64,000 nucleotides of DNA, from positions 3,676 through 67,675 of the forward strand of contig CAXTHM010000011.1 of NCBI GenBank assembly GCA_964244115.1, read 5' to 3'. The position numbers and the translations under genes were made by a program. The notes under the pieces are model-generated. The model worked only from the letters and a program-made list of their open reading frames with translations, was not told the origin of the DNA and ran no database searches. Shown here piece by piece: positions 52,395 through 60,324 of the stretch; position 1 is the stretch's first letter; the number at the start of each line of letters is the position of its first letter. Source of the DNA: CADCWK01 sp964244115 (GTDB lineage Bacteria; Chloroflexota; Chloroflexia; Thermomicrobiales; UBA6265).

Positions 52395-52426
52395 GCGGCT
52401 GGAGTGCCCGCGGGCGCTCCAGCCGC
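52395..52426. terminator. Hairpin after the SH3b gene
   Basis: GCGGCTGGAG pairs with CTCCAGCCGC around a 12-base GC-rich loop, 24 bp after the stop. It is probably the first of two tandem terminators. Confidence 0.6.
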
Positions 52427-52435
52427 GTTGCCACA

Positions 52436-52480
52436 CGAGAACGGGCCGAGGCAGCATTCGCCTCGGCCCGTTCTCGTTCC
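52436..52480. terminator. Strong hairpin terminator
   Basis: CGAGAACGGGCCGAGGC (52436-52452) and GCCTCGGCCCGTTCTCG (52460-52476) form a perfect 17-bp stem with a 7-base loop, followed by TTCC. It is likely the main terminator of the SH3b gene and may work in both directions. Confidence 0.75.
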
Positions 52481-52529
52481 TCAGGTGTCCCCTGGCGAGC
52501 GGAGCGGTCTGCTCCGTCATCAGGCGAGG

Positions 52530-52610
52530 TCAGTGACTTCCGCTCTCCGCCGCCGCGGTCGCGTCGTCGCGATCCAGGTTCGCGGCGAGGAACAGCGTGG
52601 CGAGATCGAC
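52530..52610 (-). pseudogene. C-terminal fragment of the HIHxGTC-type secreted domain
   Basis: The minus strand here encodes DLATLFLAANLDRDDATAAA and a stop soon after. This matches the very end of the secreted protein at 49959 (TLATLFLAEDLDGGDETPAA), and the DNA is also alike (GCGGCGAGGAACAGCGTGGC against TCGGCGAGGAACAGGGTCGC). Nothing of the domain remains upstream, so it is a relic of a third paralogue. Confidence 0.7.
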
Positions 52611-53033
52611 GGGTCGGCGATGGGTCCGGGACGGGGGCGGATGGGCCACAGGGAAAGACCCATCCGCCCCTGTCCTGGCCCCATCCCATCGAGCGTGCTT
52701 CAGGTGACCGCGACACCGGGGTTCGTCGGGATCGGCGGCGCAAGGCCGTTCCGGGCACTCGCGGACCGGCCAGACGACTGGACCAATCCGGTCAGGAGGA
52801 GCGCGACCAAGCGGGCGGCGAGGACGGGTCGGAGTGGGTGCGCGGAACGATGAGACGGCGCGGCGGTTCTCCATGCGTTGATCCCCATACCGAGAGACGT
52901 CTCGATCTCGTCATGGCTCATCTCGCGCGAGGAGGGGTCGCCTTTGTCCGACTCCTTGGGCGAACCGATCGAACGGGTATCCTTCGCTGCCAGATGGTGA
53001 ACCGTCATCGGTGATCGAGCAGGGGAGGGCGCA
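52611..53033. other. Intergenic region
   Basis: About 420 bp between the domain relic and cinA. 52626-52684 holds an inverted pair CGGGGGCGGATGGG/CCCATCCGCCCC that can form a long hairpin. Otherwise no gene is seen; it must carry the cinA promoter. Confidence 0.45.
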
Positions 53034-53558
53034 GTGGTGGTCGAGGGGCAGGTCCGACGGGACATCGAGCAGTTGTCGTCGACGATGAACGGCTGGCTGC
53101 ACGGCCGCAACGACGTCACGCTGGTCACGGCCGAGTCGCTGACCGGCGGCGGCGTCTCGGCGGCGCTGACGGCGATCCCCGGGACGTCGTCGTACTTCCT
53201 CGGCGGGATCGTGGCCTACTGCAACCCCGCCAAGGCCAGCCTGCTCCATGTCCCCCAGGACATCCTGGACAGCGTCGGCGCCGTCAGCGCTCCCTGCGCC
53301 GAGGCGATGGCCAACGGCGTCCGGGAGGTCTTCGGGGCGACGTTCGCCGTCTCCACGACCGGGATCGCCGGGCCGACCGGGGCGACGGCGCGCAAGCCGC
53401 TCGGACTCGTCTACATAGCCGTGGCCGGGCCGGACGGGACGACCGTCGAGGAGCACCGGTTCGATGGCGACCGCGAGGAGGTCACCGAGCAGGCCATCCA
53501 TGCCGCCCTCACCCTGCTCCACGACCGGGTCCGGACGTGGCTTGACGCCGCGAGTTAA
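53034..53558 (+). CDS. pncC: CinA-family nicotinamide-nucleotide amidohydrolase
   Basis: A 174-residue protein equal to the C-terminal CinA domain only. It has VTAESLTGGGVSAALTAIPGTSSYFLGGIVAYCNPAK, then VGAVSAPCAEAMANGVRE and AVSTTGIAGPTGATARKPLGLVYIAV, which are PncC hallmarks. It deamidates NMN to nicotinic acid mononucleotide, which recycles the pyridine ring for NAD. nadC lies two genes downstream, which fits a weak NAD theme. GTG start with GGGGAGGG just upstream. Confidence 0.92.
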   Translation: MVVEGQVRRDIEQLSSTMNGWLHGRNDVTLVTAESLTGGGVSAALTAIPGTSSYFLGGIVAYCNPAKASLLHVPQDILDSVGAVSAPCAEAMANGVREVFGATFAVSTTGIAGPTGATARKPLGLVYIAVAGPDGTTVEEHRFDGDREEVTEQAIHAALTLLHDRVRTWLDAAS

Positions 53559-53704
53559 CGAGCGTCCCGCCCGACAGGCCGGGGCCGATAACCTGTGCGA
53601 CGCTGGCGATCCACCGTATTGTTCCTGAAGCACATGAGCGGCTCCCGGTGATTCGTCCCGGTGTCGCCACCCGTCGTTCCCATTCGATGTCAGGAGTACC
53701 CTCC

Positions 53705-54994
53705 GTGCCGACAGCCGCCAAGCTGTACGAGAAGACTGTTCTGTCCAATGGCGTCCGCGTCGTGACCGGCGAGATGACCGGGGTCCGGTCCGCCTCCCTG
53801 ATCCTCTACTTCGGCGTCGGGAGCCGCTACGAGCGATCCGCCGAGAGCGGCGTCTCCCACTTCCTCGAGCACATGCTCTTTAAGGGCACCGAGAAGCGCC
53901 CGGACCCGATCACGATCTCGCAGGAGATCGAGGGCGTCGGCGGCATCCTCAACGCCGGGACGGGCCGCGAGTCGACCAACTACTGGTTCAAGGTCCCGAG
54001 CACGCACTTCGCCGCCGCCTTCGAGGTCCTGGCCGACATCGTCCGGAACTCCGTCATCGACCCGACCGAGTTCGCCAAGGAGCGCTCGGTAATCGTCGAG
54101 GAGATCCGCTCGGTCAACGACTCGCCGGAGGAGCTCGTCCACGACGTCATCGACGACCTCGTCTGGGGCGAACAGGGCATCGGCCGGCCGATCGCCGGGA
54201 CCGATGCGACCGTCAGCGCGATCACCCGCGACGCCATGTTCGACTTCTGGAAGCGGAACTACCGGCCCGACCGGCTCGTGATCTCCGCGGCCGGCGACGT
54301 CCTCCACACCGACGTCGTCGCCCTGGCCGAAGCGCATTTCGGCGACCTCGTCCCGACCGCCACGCCGGATGCCTTCGAGCCCACTCGCAACGACCAGCAG
54401 GCGGCCCGCGTCCGGATCGTCGAGCGCGACACCGAGCAGGCCCAGCTCGTCCTAGCCATGCCGGCCCTGCCGTACACGACCGACGCCCGCTACGTGCAGT
54501 CCACGATCGAGGCGGTCCTCTCCTCCGGGATGAGCTCCCGGCTGTTCCAGGAGATCCGCGAGAAGCGCGGCCTCGTCTACTCCGTCTACGCCTACTTCCG
54601 CCCGTACGAGGACGTCGGCCAGGGCGTGTTCTACGCCGGGACCGACCCGGCCCGTATCGACGAGGCGACGACCGCGCTGATCGGCGAGATGCGCCGGATG
54701 CGGGACGAGCCCGTCCCGGAGGATGAACTCCAGCGGACCAAGGAGCTGCGCAAGGGCCGCCTCCTGATGGGCCTCGAGGACAGTCGCTCGGTCGCCTCCT
54801 GGATCGGTTCCCAGGAACTGACCTACGGCGAGATCAAGACGCCCGAGGAAGTCACCGAGCGCATCGAGGCCGTCACCGTCGCGCAGGTCCAGGAGCTCAG
54901 CCGGCAGTTGTTCCGGCGGGATGTCATGAACGTCGCCCTGGTCGGGCCCTACAAGGACGCCGACCGGCTCGCGGCGATCGTGGGCGAACTGTGA
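53705..54994 (+). CDS. M16-family zinc metallopeptidase
   Basis: A 429-residue processing-peptidase-like protein. The inverted zinc motif HFLEH is at 52-56, with the third ligand in the downstream ERSVIVEEI helix. GVSHFLEHMLFKGTEKR and GGILNAGTGRESTNYW are typical, and the C-terminal half has GMSSRLFQEIREKRGLVYSVYA. There is no signal peptide, so it is likely cytosolic, as in YmxG-type peptidases. I start at GTG 53705 with AGGAG eight bases before; ATG 53687 is the alternative. Confidence 0.93.
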   Translation: MPTAAKLYEKTVLSNGVRVVTGEMTGVRSASLILYFGVGSRYERSAESGVSHFLEHMLFKGTEKRPDPITISQEIEGVGGILNAGTGRESTNYWFKVPSTHFAAAFEVLADIVRNSVIDPTEFAKERSVIVEEIRSVNDSPEELVHDVIDDLVWGEQGIGRPIAGTDATVSAITRDAMFDFWKRNYRPDRLVISAAGDVLHTDVVALAEAHFGDLVPTATPDAFEPTRNDQQAARVRIVERDTEQAQLVLAMPALPYTTDARYVQSTIEAVLSSGMSSRLFQEIREKRGLVYSVYAYFRPYEDVGQGVFYAGTDPARIDEATTALIGEMRRMRDEPVPEDELQRTKELRKGRLLMGLEDSRSVASWIGSQELTYGEIKTPEEVTERIEAVTVAQVQELSRQLFRRDVMNVALVGPYKDADRLAAIVGEL

Positions 54995-55052
54995 GACTGA
55001 TCGTCTCTCGGGCGGCGTACGCGGTATGGACAGAGGATGACGGAGGACGGTG

Positions 55053-55907
55053 ATGACACAGGCACGGGGCTGGAACGGCTGGGACGCGATCATCGACCTG
55101 GCGCTGGCCGAGGACGTCGGGACCGGCGACGTGACGACGATGGCGACGGTCCCGGTGGACGCGCGGTCGTCAGCCCGGCTGGTCGCCAAGGCGGAGGGCG
55201 TGCTGTCGGGCGTCGAGGTGGCCCACGCGGTCTTCCGGCGCGTCGGTCCGGACATCGAGTGGCAGACCTGCGCTCCGGACGGCACTCGCGCGGGGGAGGG
55301 GAAGGTGATCGCCGAGATCGCCGGGCCGTCGCACGCGATGCTGCTCGCCGAGCGGACCGCGCTCAACCTGATCCAGCACCTCTCCGGGATCGCGTCGCTG
55401 ACGGCGCGGTATGTCGCGGCGGTCGAGGGGACCGGGGCCTGCATCGTCGATACCCGCAAGACGCTCCCTGGCCTCCGCGTGCTGGAGAAGGCTGCCGTCC
55501 GGCATGGCGGCGGCATGAACCACCGCGTCGGCCTCAGCGATGGCGTCCTGATCAAGGACAACCACCTGGCCGCGATCGGTGGGGACGATCGGATCACCCG
55601 GGCGATCGCCGCCGCTCGCGCCGCCGTCCCGCACACCCTGCGCGTCGAGGTCGAGGTCACCACCCTGGCCGAAGTCCGCGAGGCCGTCGAAGCGTCGGCC
55701 GACGCAATCCTGCTCGACAACATGGGGATCGAGGAGATGCGCGAGGCGGTCGGGATCGTCGGTGGACGGGCCCTGACCGAGGCGTCCGGCGGTGTCAACC
55801 TGGCGACCGTCCGCCTCGTCGCCGAGACCGGGGTCGACCTGATCTCCGTCGGCCGCCTGACCCACTCCGCCCCGGCGCTGGACATCAGCCTCCAGTTCGC
55901 GTTCTGA
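55053..55907 (+). CDS. nadC: Nicotinate-nucleotide pyrophosphorylase (carboxylating)
   Basis: Quinolinate phosphoribosyltransferase, which makes nicotinate mononucleotide from quinolinate and PRPP in de novo NAD synthesis. The 284-residue protein has LALAEDVGTGDVTT, AERTALNLIQHLSGIA, VDTRKTLPGLRVLEKAAVRHGGG, LIKDNHL and the C-terminal barrel phrases EVEVTTL, ILLDNMG, EASGGVNL and ISVGRLTHSAPALDISL. GGAGG is six bases before the ATG. nadA and nadB are not in the window. Confidence 0.96.
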   Translation: MTQARGWNGWDAIIDLALAEDVGTGDVTTMATVPVDARSSARLVAKAEGVLSGVEVAHAVFRRVGPDIEWQTCAPDGTRAGEGKVIAEIAGPSHAMLLAERTALNLIQHLSGIASLTARYVAAVEGTGACIVDTRKTLPGLRVLEKAAVRHGGGMNHRVGLSDGVLIKDNHLAAIGGDDRITRAIAAARAAVPHTLRVEVEVTTLAEVREAVEASADAILLDNMGIEEMREAVGIVGGRALTEASGGVNLATVRLVAETGVDLISVGRLTHSAPALDISLQFAF

Positions 55908-56242
55908 CCGGCTCGCCGTTGGGCAACTTGCGCGTATTCCGGGCACCGATTGTCTCAAGCGAACGAAACGCGTGTTCCTCACGCTACCAGATCGTTCGTA
56001 CACGGCCGTGGTACGACATTCGGTTTGCGGCGCATGTGCCCGACGTGGTGTCCACATCGATTTCCGAATGGTAGGATGGCACGGAGAAACCGTCCCGTAG
56101 TCTCCCGCGTTTCAGGCAGCAAGCGATGTCCGCCATCGATCCCCGTCCGGATCGGGTCGGCCCGCGCTGCCGAACCATCATGCGAGTTGCGTTCGGGGCG
56201 GCCCGGAGGTCGGGGGACCGCCGGTACAGGGGGAAGGCAAGA
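55908..56242. other. Intergenic region
   Basis: A 335-bp gap before the L,D-transpeptidase gene. No repeat unit or gene is recognised. GTAGGAT at 56071-56077 may be a -10 box, without a clear -35. Confidence 0.35.
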
Positions 56243-57517
56243 GTGAACAGCGCAGTGGGCCAGCAGGGCTCGATCACGTTCAGCACGAGCGGGAGGGTGG
56301 GCAGCGCCCGCCGTTCCAGCCTCGCGGGACGGATGATGCTCATCGTCGTGATCATGCTCACCACCATCATGTCGGTGGGTGGGTCGTTCGCTCATCCCCG
56401 CTCGGCGGTCGCCCAGGACGACGGCACGACCTTCTCGGCGTTCGGCAGCGCCTGGTCCGCTCCGACGACCGTCTACATCCCCGCGACCGGCCAGAGTATC
56501 GATGGCTGGTTCCTCGACATGTGGCGGGAGAACGGATCGGCGAGCGTGTTCGGCAACCCGATCACGCCGGAGATCACCCGCGATGACGGGTCGATCGTCC
56601 AGTACTACGAGTTCGCCCGGTTCGAGTACTGGCCGAACGGCGACGTCGACGGCAACGTGATCACGCTCGGCCACGTCGGTGAGGATCTCCGCCCGGCCGT
56701 CGTGCCGCGGATGCCGATCGGCGGGACGTCGGGCAAGGCCGCCCAGTTGACCAAGGTCGCGCTGGCCTGGCAGCCGCTGAGCGACAGCCGGATCGAGGCC
56801 GATTCCGACACCTACCTCTACGTTCCGGAGACCGGCCACAGCATGTATGACGGGTTCCTGTCCTTCTGGCAGAACACCGGCTTGCAGTGGTTCCTCGGCA
56901 ACCCGGTCTCGGAGGAGTACGTCGTCGACGGTGTCCACTATCAGGTCTTCGAGCGCGGCCAGTTGCGCTGGGAGTCGGGTGGGGACATCACGATGGTTCC
57001 GGTCGGCATCATGCTGGCCGAGAAGCAGCAGCTCTCCCAGGAGGGCACGGCTCAGGGCGATCTCCCGGTCTACGACGAATCGCTGTTCATCCCGCCGGCC
57101 CCGCCGACCATGGACGAGATCGTCGCCAACGCCGGGGCAGACCCGAACGGCGAGCGCTGGATCGACATCAGCCTGACCGATGAGTACCTGACCGCCTATC
57201 AGGGTAATACGGTCATCCTCGAGACGTATATCAGTTCCGGCAAGCCGGGTTTCGAGACGCCGGCCGGTGAGTTCTTCATCAACTCCAAGATCCCGGTCCA
57301 GGACATGGAGGGTGTGCTCGGCGGCGAGTACTACGACGTGCCGAGCGTCCCCGACGTGATGTATTTCACCAACGTCGGCCACGCGATCCACGGGACCTAC
57401 TGGCACAACAACTTCGGCAACCCGATGTCCCACGGCTGCATCAACGTCCCGCTCGACCTGGCGCATTTCCTCTACGAGTGGGCCCCGGTCAACACCCGGG
57501 TCGAGATCCACTACTAG
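56243..57517 (+). CDS. L,D-transpeptidase (YkuD domain), exported
   Basis: A 424-residue protein. An N-terminal membrane or signal helix (MMLIVVIMLTTIMSVGGSFA) is followed by two similar repeats of about 85 residues (IPATGQSIDGWFLDMWRENG with FGNPITPE, and VPETGHSMYDGFLSFWQNTG with LGNPVSEE). The C-terminal YkuD domain has VGHAIHGTYWHNNFG and SHGCINV, with catalytic C399. By family it forms 3-3 cross-links in peptidoglycan or anchors proteins to it. The start is GTG 56243, six bases after GGGGGAAGG. Confidence 0.92.
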   Translation: MNSAVGQQGSITFSTSGRVGSARRSSLAGRMMLIVVIMLTTIMSVGGSFAHPRSAVAQDDGTTFSAFGSAWSAPTTVYIPATGQSIDGWFLDMWRENGSASVFGNPITPEITRDDGSIVQYYEFARFEYWPNGDVDGNVITLGHVGEDLRPAVVPRMPIGGTSGKAAQLTKVALAWQPLSDSRIEADSDTYLYVPETGHSMYDGFLSFWQNTGLQWFLGNPVSEEYVVDGVHYQVFERGQLRWESGGDITMVPVGIMLAEKQQLSQEGTAQGDLPVYDESLFIPPAPPTMDEIVANAGADPNGERWIDISLTDEYLTAYQGNTVILETYISSGKPGFETPAGEFFINSKIPVQDMEGVLGGEYYDVPSVPDVMYFTNVGHAIHGTYWHNNFGNPMSHGCINVPLDLAHFLYEWAPVNTRVEIHY

Positions 57518-57540
57518 GAGCTCCACGCTCAGCTCGATGG

Positions 57541-57588
57541 CACGACGAGACCCCCTGCTTCCGATTGGAGCCAGGGGGTCTCGTCGTG
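57541..57588 (+). terminator. Strong hairpin terminator
   Basis: CACGACGAGACCCCCTG (57541-57557) and CAGGGGGTCTCGTCGTG (57572-57588) form a perfect 17-bp stem with a 14-base loop, 24 bp after the L,D-transpeptidase stop. Confidence 0.75.
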
Positions 57589-57650
57589 TCATATCGTTGT
57601 GACTGACCATGATTTGGTTGACGACGTCGAAACGTCAGCGACCTGCCTGG

Positions 57651-58066
57651 ACCGGGGGCTGAAGCCGCCCGGCTCAGGGGTGATTTTCGGAGTCGGTCAG
57701 TACCACGAACTTGGTCTTGCGCCTGGCCGGACAGGGCGCTAATACGGGATCCAGGTGAATAGTCGACGCGCGGATCGTGTCGCCGAACGACCCCTCCCCC
57801 GGCCCCTCTCCGCCGCAGCGGAGAGGGGATACGGGCTCGACCGCGGGCCGTTGGGATACACGTCGTCTTTGCCTGATTCTGTATGACGCCTCTTTAGACC
57901 GACCGCTGAAGCCGCCCGGCAACACGGAAAACAGGTCTCGATTCGGCACGAGACGAACGTGAGCGGGCCCCCTGTGGTTTTCGCGATCGGGACGGTGACC
58001 TGGCCAGGCTGGCTACTCGATCAGGACGGTTTCGTTGTTGCCGGGCGGCTTTAGCCCCCGGGCAAA
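57651..58066. repeat. Cluster of GAAGCCGCCCGG repeats and a GC-rich hairpin
   Basis: Units lie at 57651-57690 (GGGGGCTGAAGCCGCCCGGC, then CTCAGGGGTGATTTTC), 57901-57926 (CCGCTGAAGCCGCCCGGCAA) and inverted at 58036-58066 (TTGCCGGGCGGCTTTAGCCC). The last two form an inverted doublet with a 110-bp core. Between them, 57783-57830 holds a GAGGGG-type hairpin and 57740-57752 the CGGGATCCAGGT phrase also seen near 45185. Confidence 0.65.
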
Positions 58067-58112
58067 ACGGCGGTCCCGACAAACGCAACCCGGCCAACCC
58101 AGACGATACCGG

Positions 58113-59042
58113 TCAGCGTTTGCGGGCCCGCGGGTCGAAAGCGTCGCGGAGGCCGTCGCCGACGAGGTTGAAGCTCAGGACGGTGATGAAGATCGCCAGG
58201 CCGGGGAACAGCGTCAGCCACCAGGCGCCGGAGATCAGGTCCCGCTGCCCGTCCTGCAGGACATTGCCCCAGCTCGGGTCGGGCGGCTGCACGCCGAGGC
58301 CGAGGTAACTCAGGCTGGCCTCCAGCAGGATCGCCGCCGACAGCCAGAGCGTCGTCTGGACGATGATCACCGCCAGCGTGTTCGGGAACAGGTGGCGGAA
58401 CATGATCCGCGTCGACGGGGCGCCGATCGAGCGGGCGGCCGTGACGTACTCCTGGCCCTTGAGGGCGAGGAATTGCCCCCGGACCAGCCGCGCCGTCCCG
58501 GACCACGAGGTCACGCCGATCACGATGATCGTCGTCTCCAGGGACGGCTGGAACAGGGCGGCAGCCGTGATCAGGAGCAGGATCTGCGGGACGGCCAGCA
58601 GGATGTCGGTCGTCCGCATGACGAGCTGGTCGACGATGCCGCCGAAGAAGCCGGCCAGGGCGCCGAGGGCGATCCCGATCGTCATCACGATCACGACGGC
58701 GGCGAGTCCGACGGACAGCGACACCCGCGTCCCGACGATCACCCGGGCCCAGAGGTCGCGGGTGTTGCGGTCGGTCCCGAGCCAGTGCTCGGCCGAGGGC
58801 GGCGTGTTGCGCAGGCCGGGCGTCAGCTTGTTCGGGTCCTGCCCGGCGATCAGCGGCGCGAAGATCGCGACCAGGTAGAGCAGGACGATCACGACCAGCC
58901 CGACCATCGCCAGCCGGTTCCGGGCCAGGCGACGCAGGATCTGGAAGCGCCGGACCGGGACGGCCCGGGCGAGCGGGCCGTCGTCGGCGCCTGCCCGGAC
59001 GGAGATGGCGGTTCTGGCGAGCGTCGATTCCGGTTGCGCCAC
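58113..59042 (-). CDS. ABC transporter permease, DppC/OppC type
   Basis: A 309-residue inner-membrane protein, the last gene of a minus-strand operon. It has the DppC motif EHWLGTDRNTRDLWARVI, the EAA loop EYVTAARSIGAPSTRIMFRHLFPN, and the end GLAIFITVLSFNLVGDGLRDAFDPR. I start at GTG 59042, five bases after GGAGG; an ATG at 59102 lacks support. A repeat-containing spacer of about 200 bp separates it from the DppB-type gene. Confidence 0.93.
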   Translation of the reverse strand: MAQPESTLARTAISVRAGADDGPLARAVPVRRFQILRRLARNRLAMVGLVVIVLLYLVAIFAPLIAGQDPNKLTPGLRNTPPSAEHWLGTDRNTRDLWARVIVGTRVSLSVGLAAVVIVMTIGIALGALAGFFGGIVDQLVMRTTDILLAVPQILLLITAAALFQPSLETTIIVIGVTSWSGTARLVRGQFLALKGQEYVTAARSIGAPSTRIMFRHLFPNTLAVIIVQTTLWLSAAILLEASLSYLGLGVQPPDPSWGNVLQDGQRDLISGAWWLTLFPGLAIFITVLSFNLVGDGLRDAFDPRARKR

Positions 59043-59117
59043 GGGGACCTCCGGGTGACGAGACGAGACAGAGGATGAGTCAGGCGGGGCGATCGGCCAC
59101 ATCAGAGGCCACCCGAA

Positions 59118-59225
59118 CGTGCTCCCCTCTCCGGGACCGATGAGTCGATGTCGCCTTCAGGCGACGGAGCGAATTGGGAACCGAAGAGGGGCTGGGGGGA
59201 GAGGTCTGTGCTCCGCCACCACGCA
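59118..59225. repeat. Dispersed GC-rich repeat between permease genes
   Basis: TCCCCTCTCCGGGACCGATG, GTCGCCTTCAGGCGACGGAG and GGGGGGAGAGGTCTGTGCTC follow the order of the copy at 48060. The first permease gap of the other ABC operon (42952) also holds a member of this repeat class. Confidence 0.6.
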
Positions 59226-59244
59226 CCTCCCGATGAAAACGGCT

Positions 59245-60225
59245 CTAGCCGCTGGTGCCGCCGGTCAGCTTGACGCGGGGGTCGACCAGGACGTAGACGA
59301 AATCGACCAGCACGCTGACGATCATCACGGCGGCGCCCGCGAACAGCGTCACCCCGAGGATGACCGGGTAGTCGCGCCGGCCGATCGCCTGGTAGGCCAG
59401 ATCACCGAGTCCTGGCCAGGCGAAGATCTGCTCGATGATGACCGCCCCGCTCAGGATCTGCGGGAGTTGCAGGCCGATGACGGTGATCATCGGGATCAGG
59501 GCGTTGCGGAGGGCGTGGCGGTAGAGGACCGGACGTGGTCCCAGCCCCTTGGCCCGGGCGACGGTGACATAATCCTGATTGATCACTTCCAGCATCGCCG
59601 AGCGCATGAAGCGGGCGAAGTAGGCGATGCTCGGCAGGGCCAGCACGATCACCGGCAGGATGAAGTACTCGATCCGCTCGGGGAAGCCGGACCTGGCCTG
59701 GTTGGAGCTCAGGACCGGCAGCCAGCCGAGCTGGACCCCGACCCAGACCTGGAGTAGCAGCGCCAGCCAGAAGTTCGGCACCGCCAGCCCGATGAACGAG
59801 CCGACCGTGACCAGGTGATCGGGTAGGGTGTACTGCCGGGTAGCCGAGAGGATGCCGATCGGGATGGCGAGCGCGAGGGCGATGAACAGCGAGATGCCCT
59901 GGAGCTGGATCGTGCCCCACATCCGGTTGGTGATCAGGTCCAGGACGGGTTCGTTGTTGAAGCTGTAGGAACGGCCGAGGTCGCCCCGGACCGTGTCCCA
60001 GAGCCAGTGCAGATACTGGATCGGCAGCGGCTTGTCCAGCCCGAAGTTGATCCGGGCCTGCTCCAGCACCTCTGGCCGTGTCTCTGCCTGGGGTCCGACG
60101 AGCGCTAGAACGGGATCGCCCGGAGCGGCGTGAATCATGGTGAACATCAGGATGCTCAGACCGATCAGCAGCGGGATGATTAGCAGCACGCGCCGAATGA
60201 GATAGGCGCCCGTGTCGGCACTCAT
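59245..60225 (-). CDS. ABC transporter permease, DppB/OppB type
   Basis: A 326-residue membrane protein with six predicted helices. The opening YLIRRVLLIIPLLIGLSILMFTMIHAAPGDP and the EAA loop DYVTVARAKGLGPRPVLYRHALRNA are typical of the family. The end AVMIVSVLVDFVYVLVDPRVKL is also usual. GGGAG precedes the ATG. It follows the binding-protein gene after 100 bp that contain a long hairpin. Confidence 0.94.
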   Translation of the reverse strand: MSADTGAYLIRRVLLIIPLLIGLSILMFTMIHAAPGDPVLALVGPQAETRPEVLEQARINFGLDKPLPIQYLHWLWDTVRGDLGRSYSFNNEPVLDLITNRMWGTIQLQGISLFIALALAIPIGILSATRQYTLPDHLVTVGSFIGLAVPNFWLALLLQVWVGVQLGWLPVLSSNQARSGFPERIEYFILPVIVLALPSIAYFARFMRSAMLEVINQDYVTVARAKGLGPRPVLYRHALRNALIPMITVIGLQLPQILSGAVIIEQIFAWPGLGDLAYQAIGRRDYPVILGVTLFAGAAVMIVSVLVDFVYVLVDPRVKLTGGTSG

Positions 60226-60274
60226 GGTCTAGCTCCCGGAGGGGCATCAGTGAGGACAGGACCCTAACGAACGG

Positions 60275-60319
60275 GCAGTGGTGGGGATGGGATTCTCGAA
60301 TCTCCATCCCCACCACTGC
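60275..60319. other. 16-bp hairpin between binding-protein and permease genes
   Basis: GCAGTGGTGGGGATGG (60275-60290) pairs perfectly with CCATCCCCACCACTGC (60304-60319). An outer AGGACCC/GGGTCCT pair (60258-60264, 60320-60326) extends it up to the binding-protein stop. It is placed as in the operon at 40-44 kb and probably sets the ratio of binding protein to permease. Confidence 0.75.
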
Positions 60320-60324
60320 GGGTC

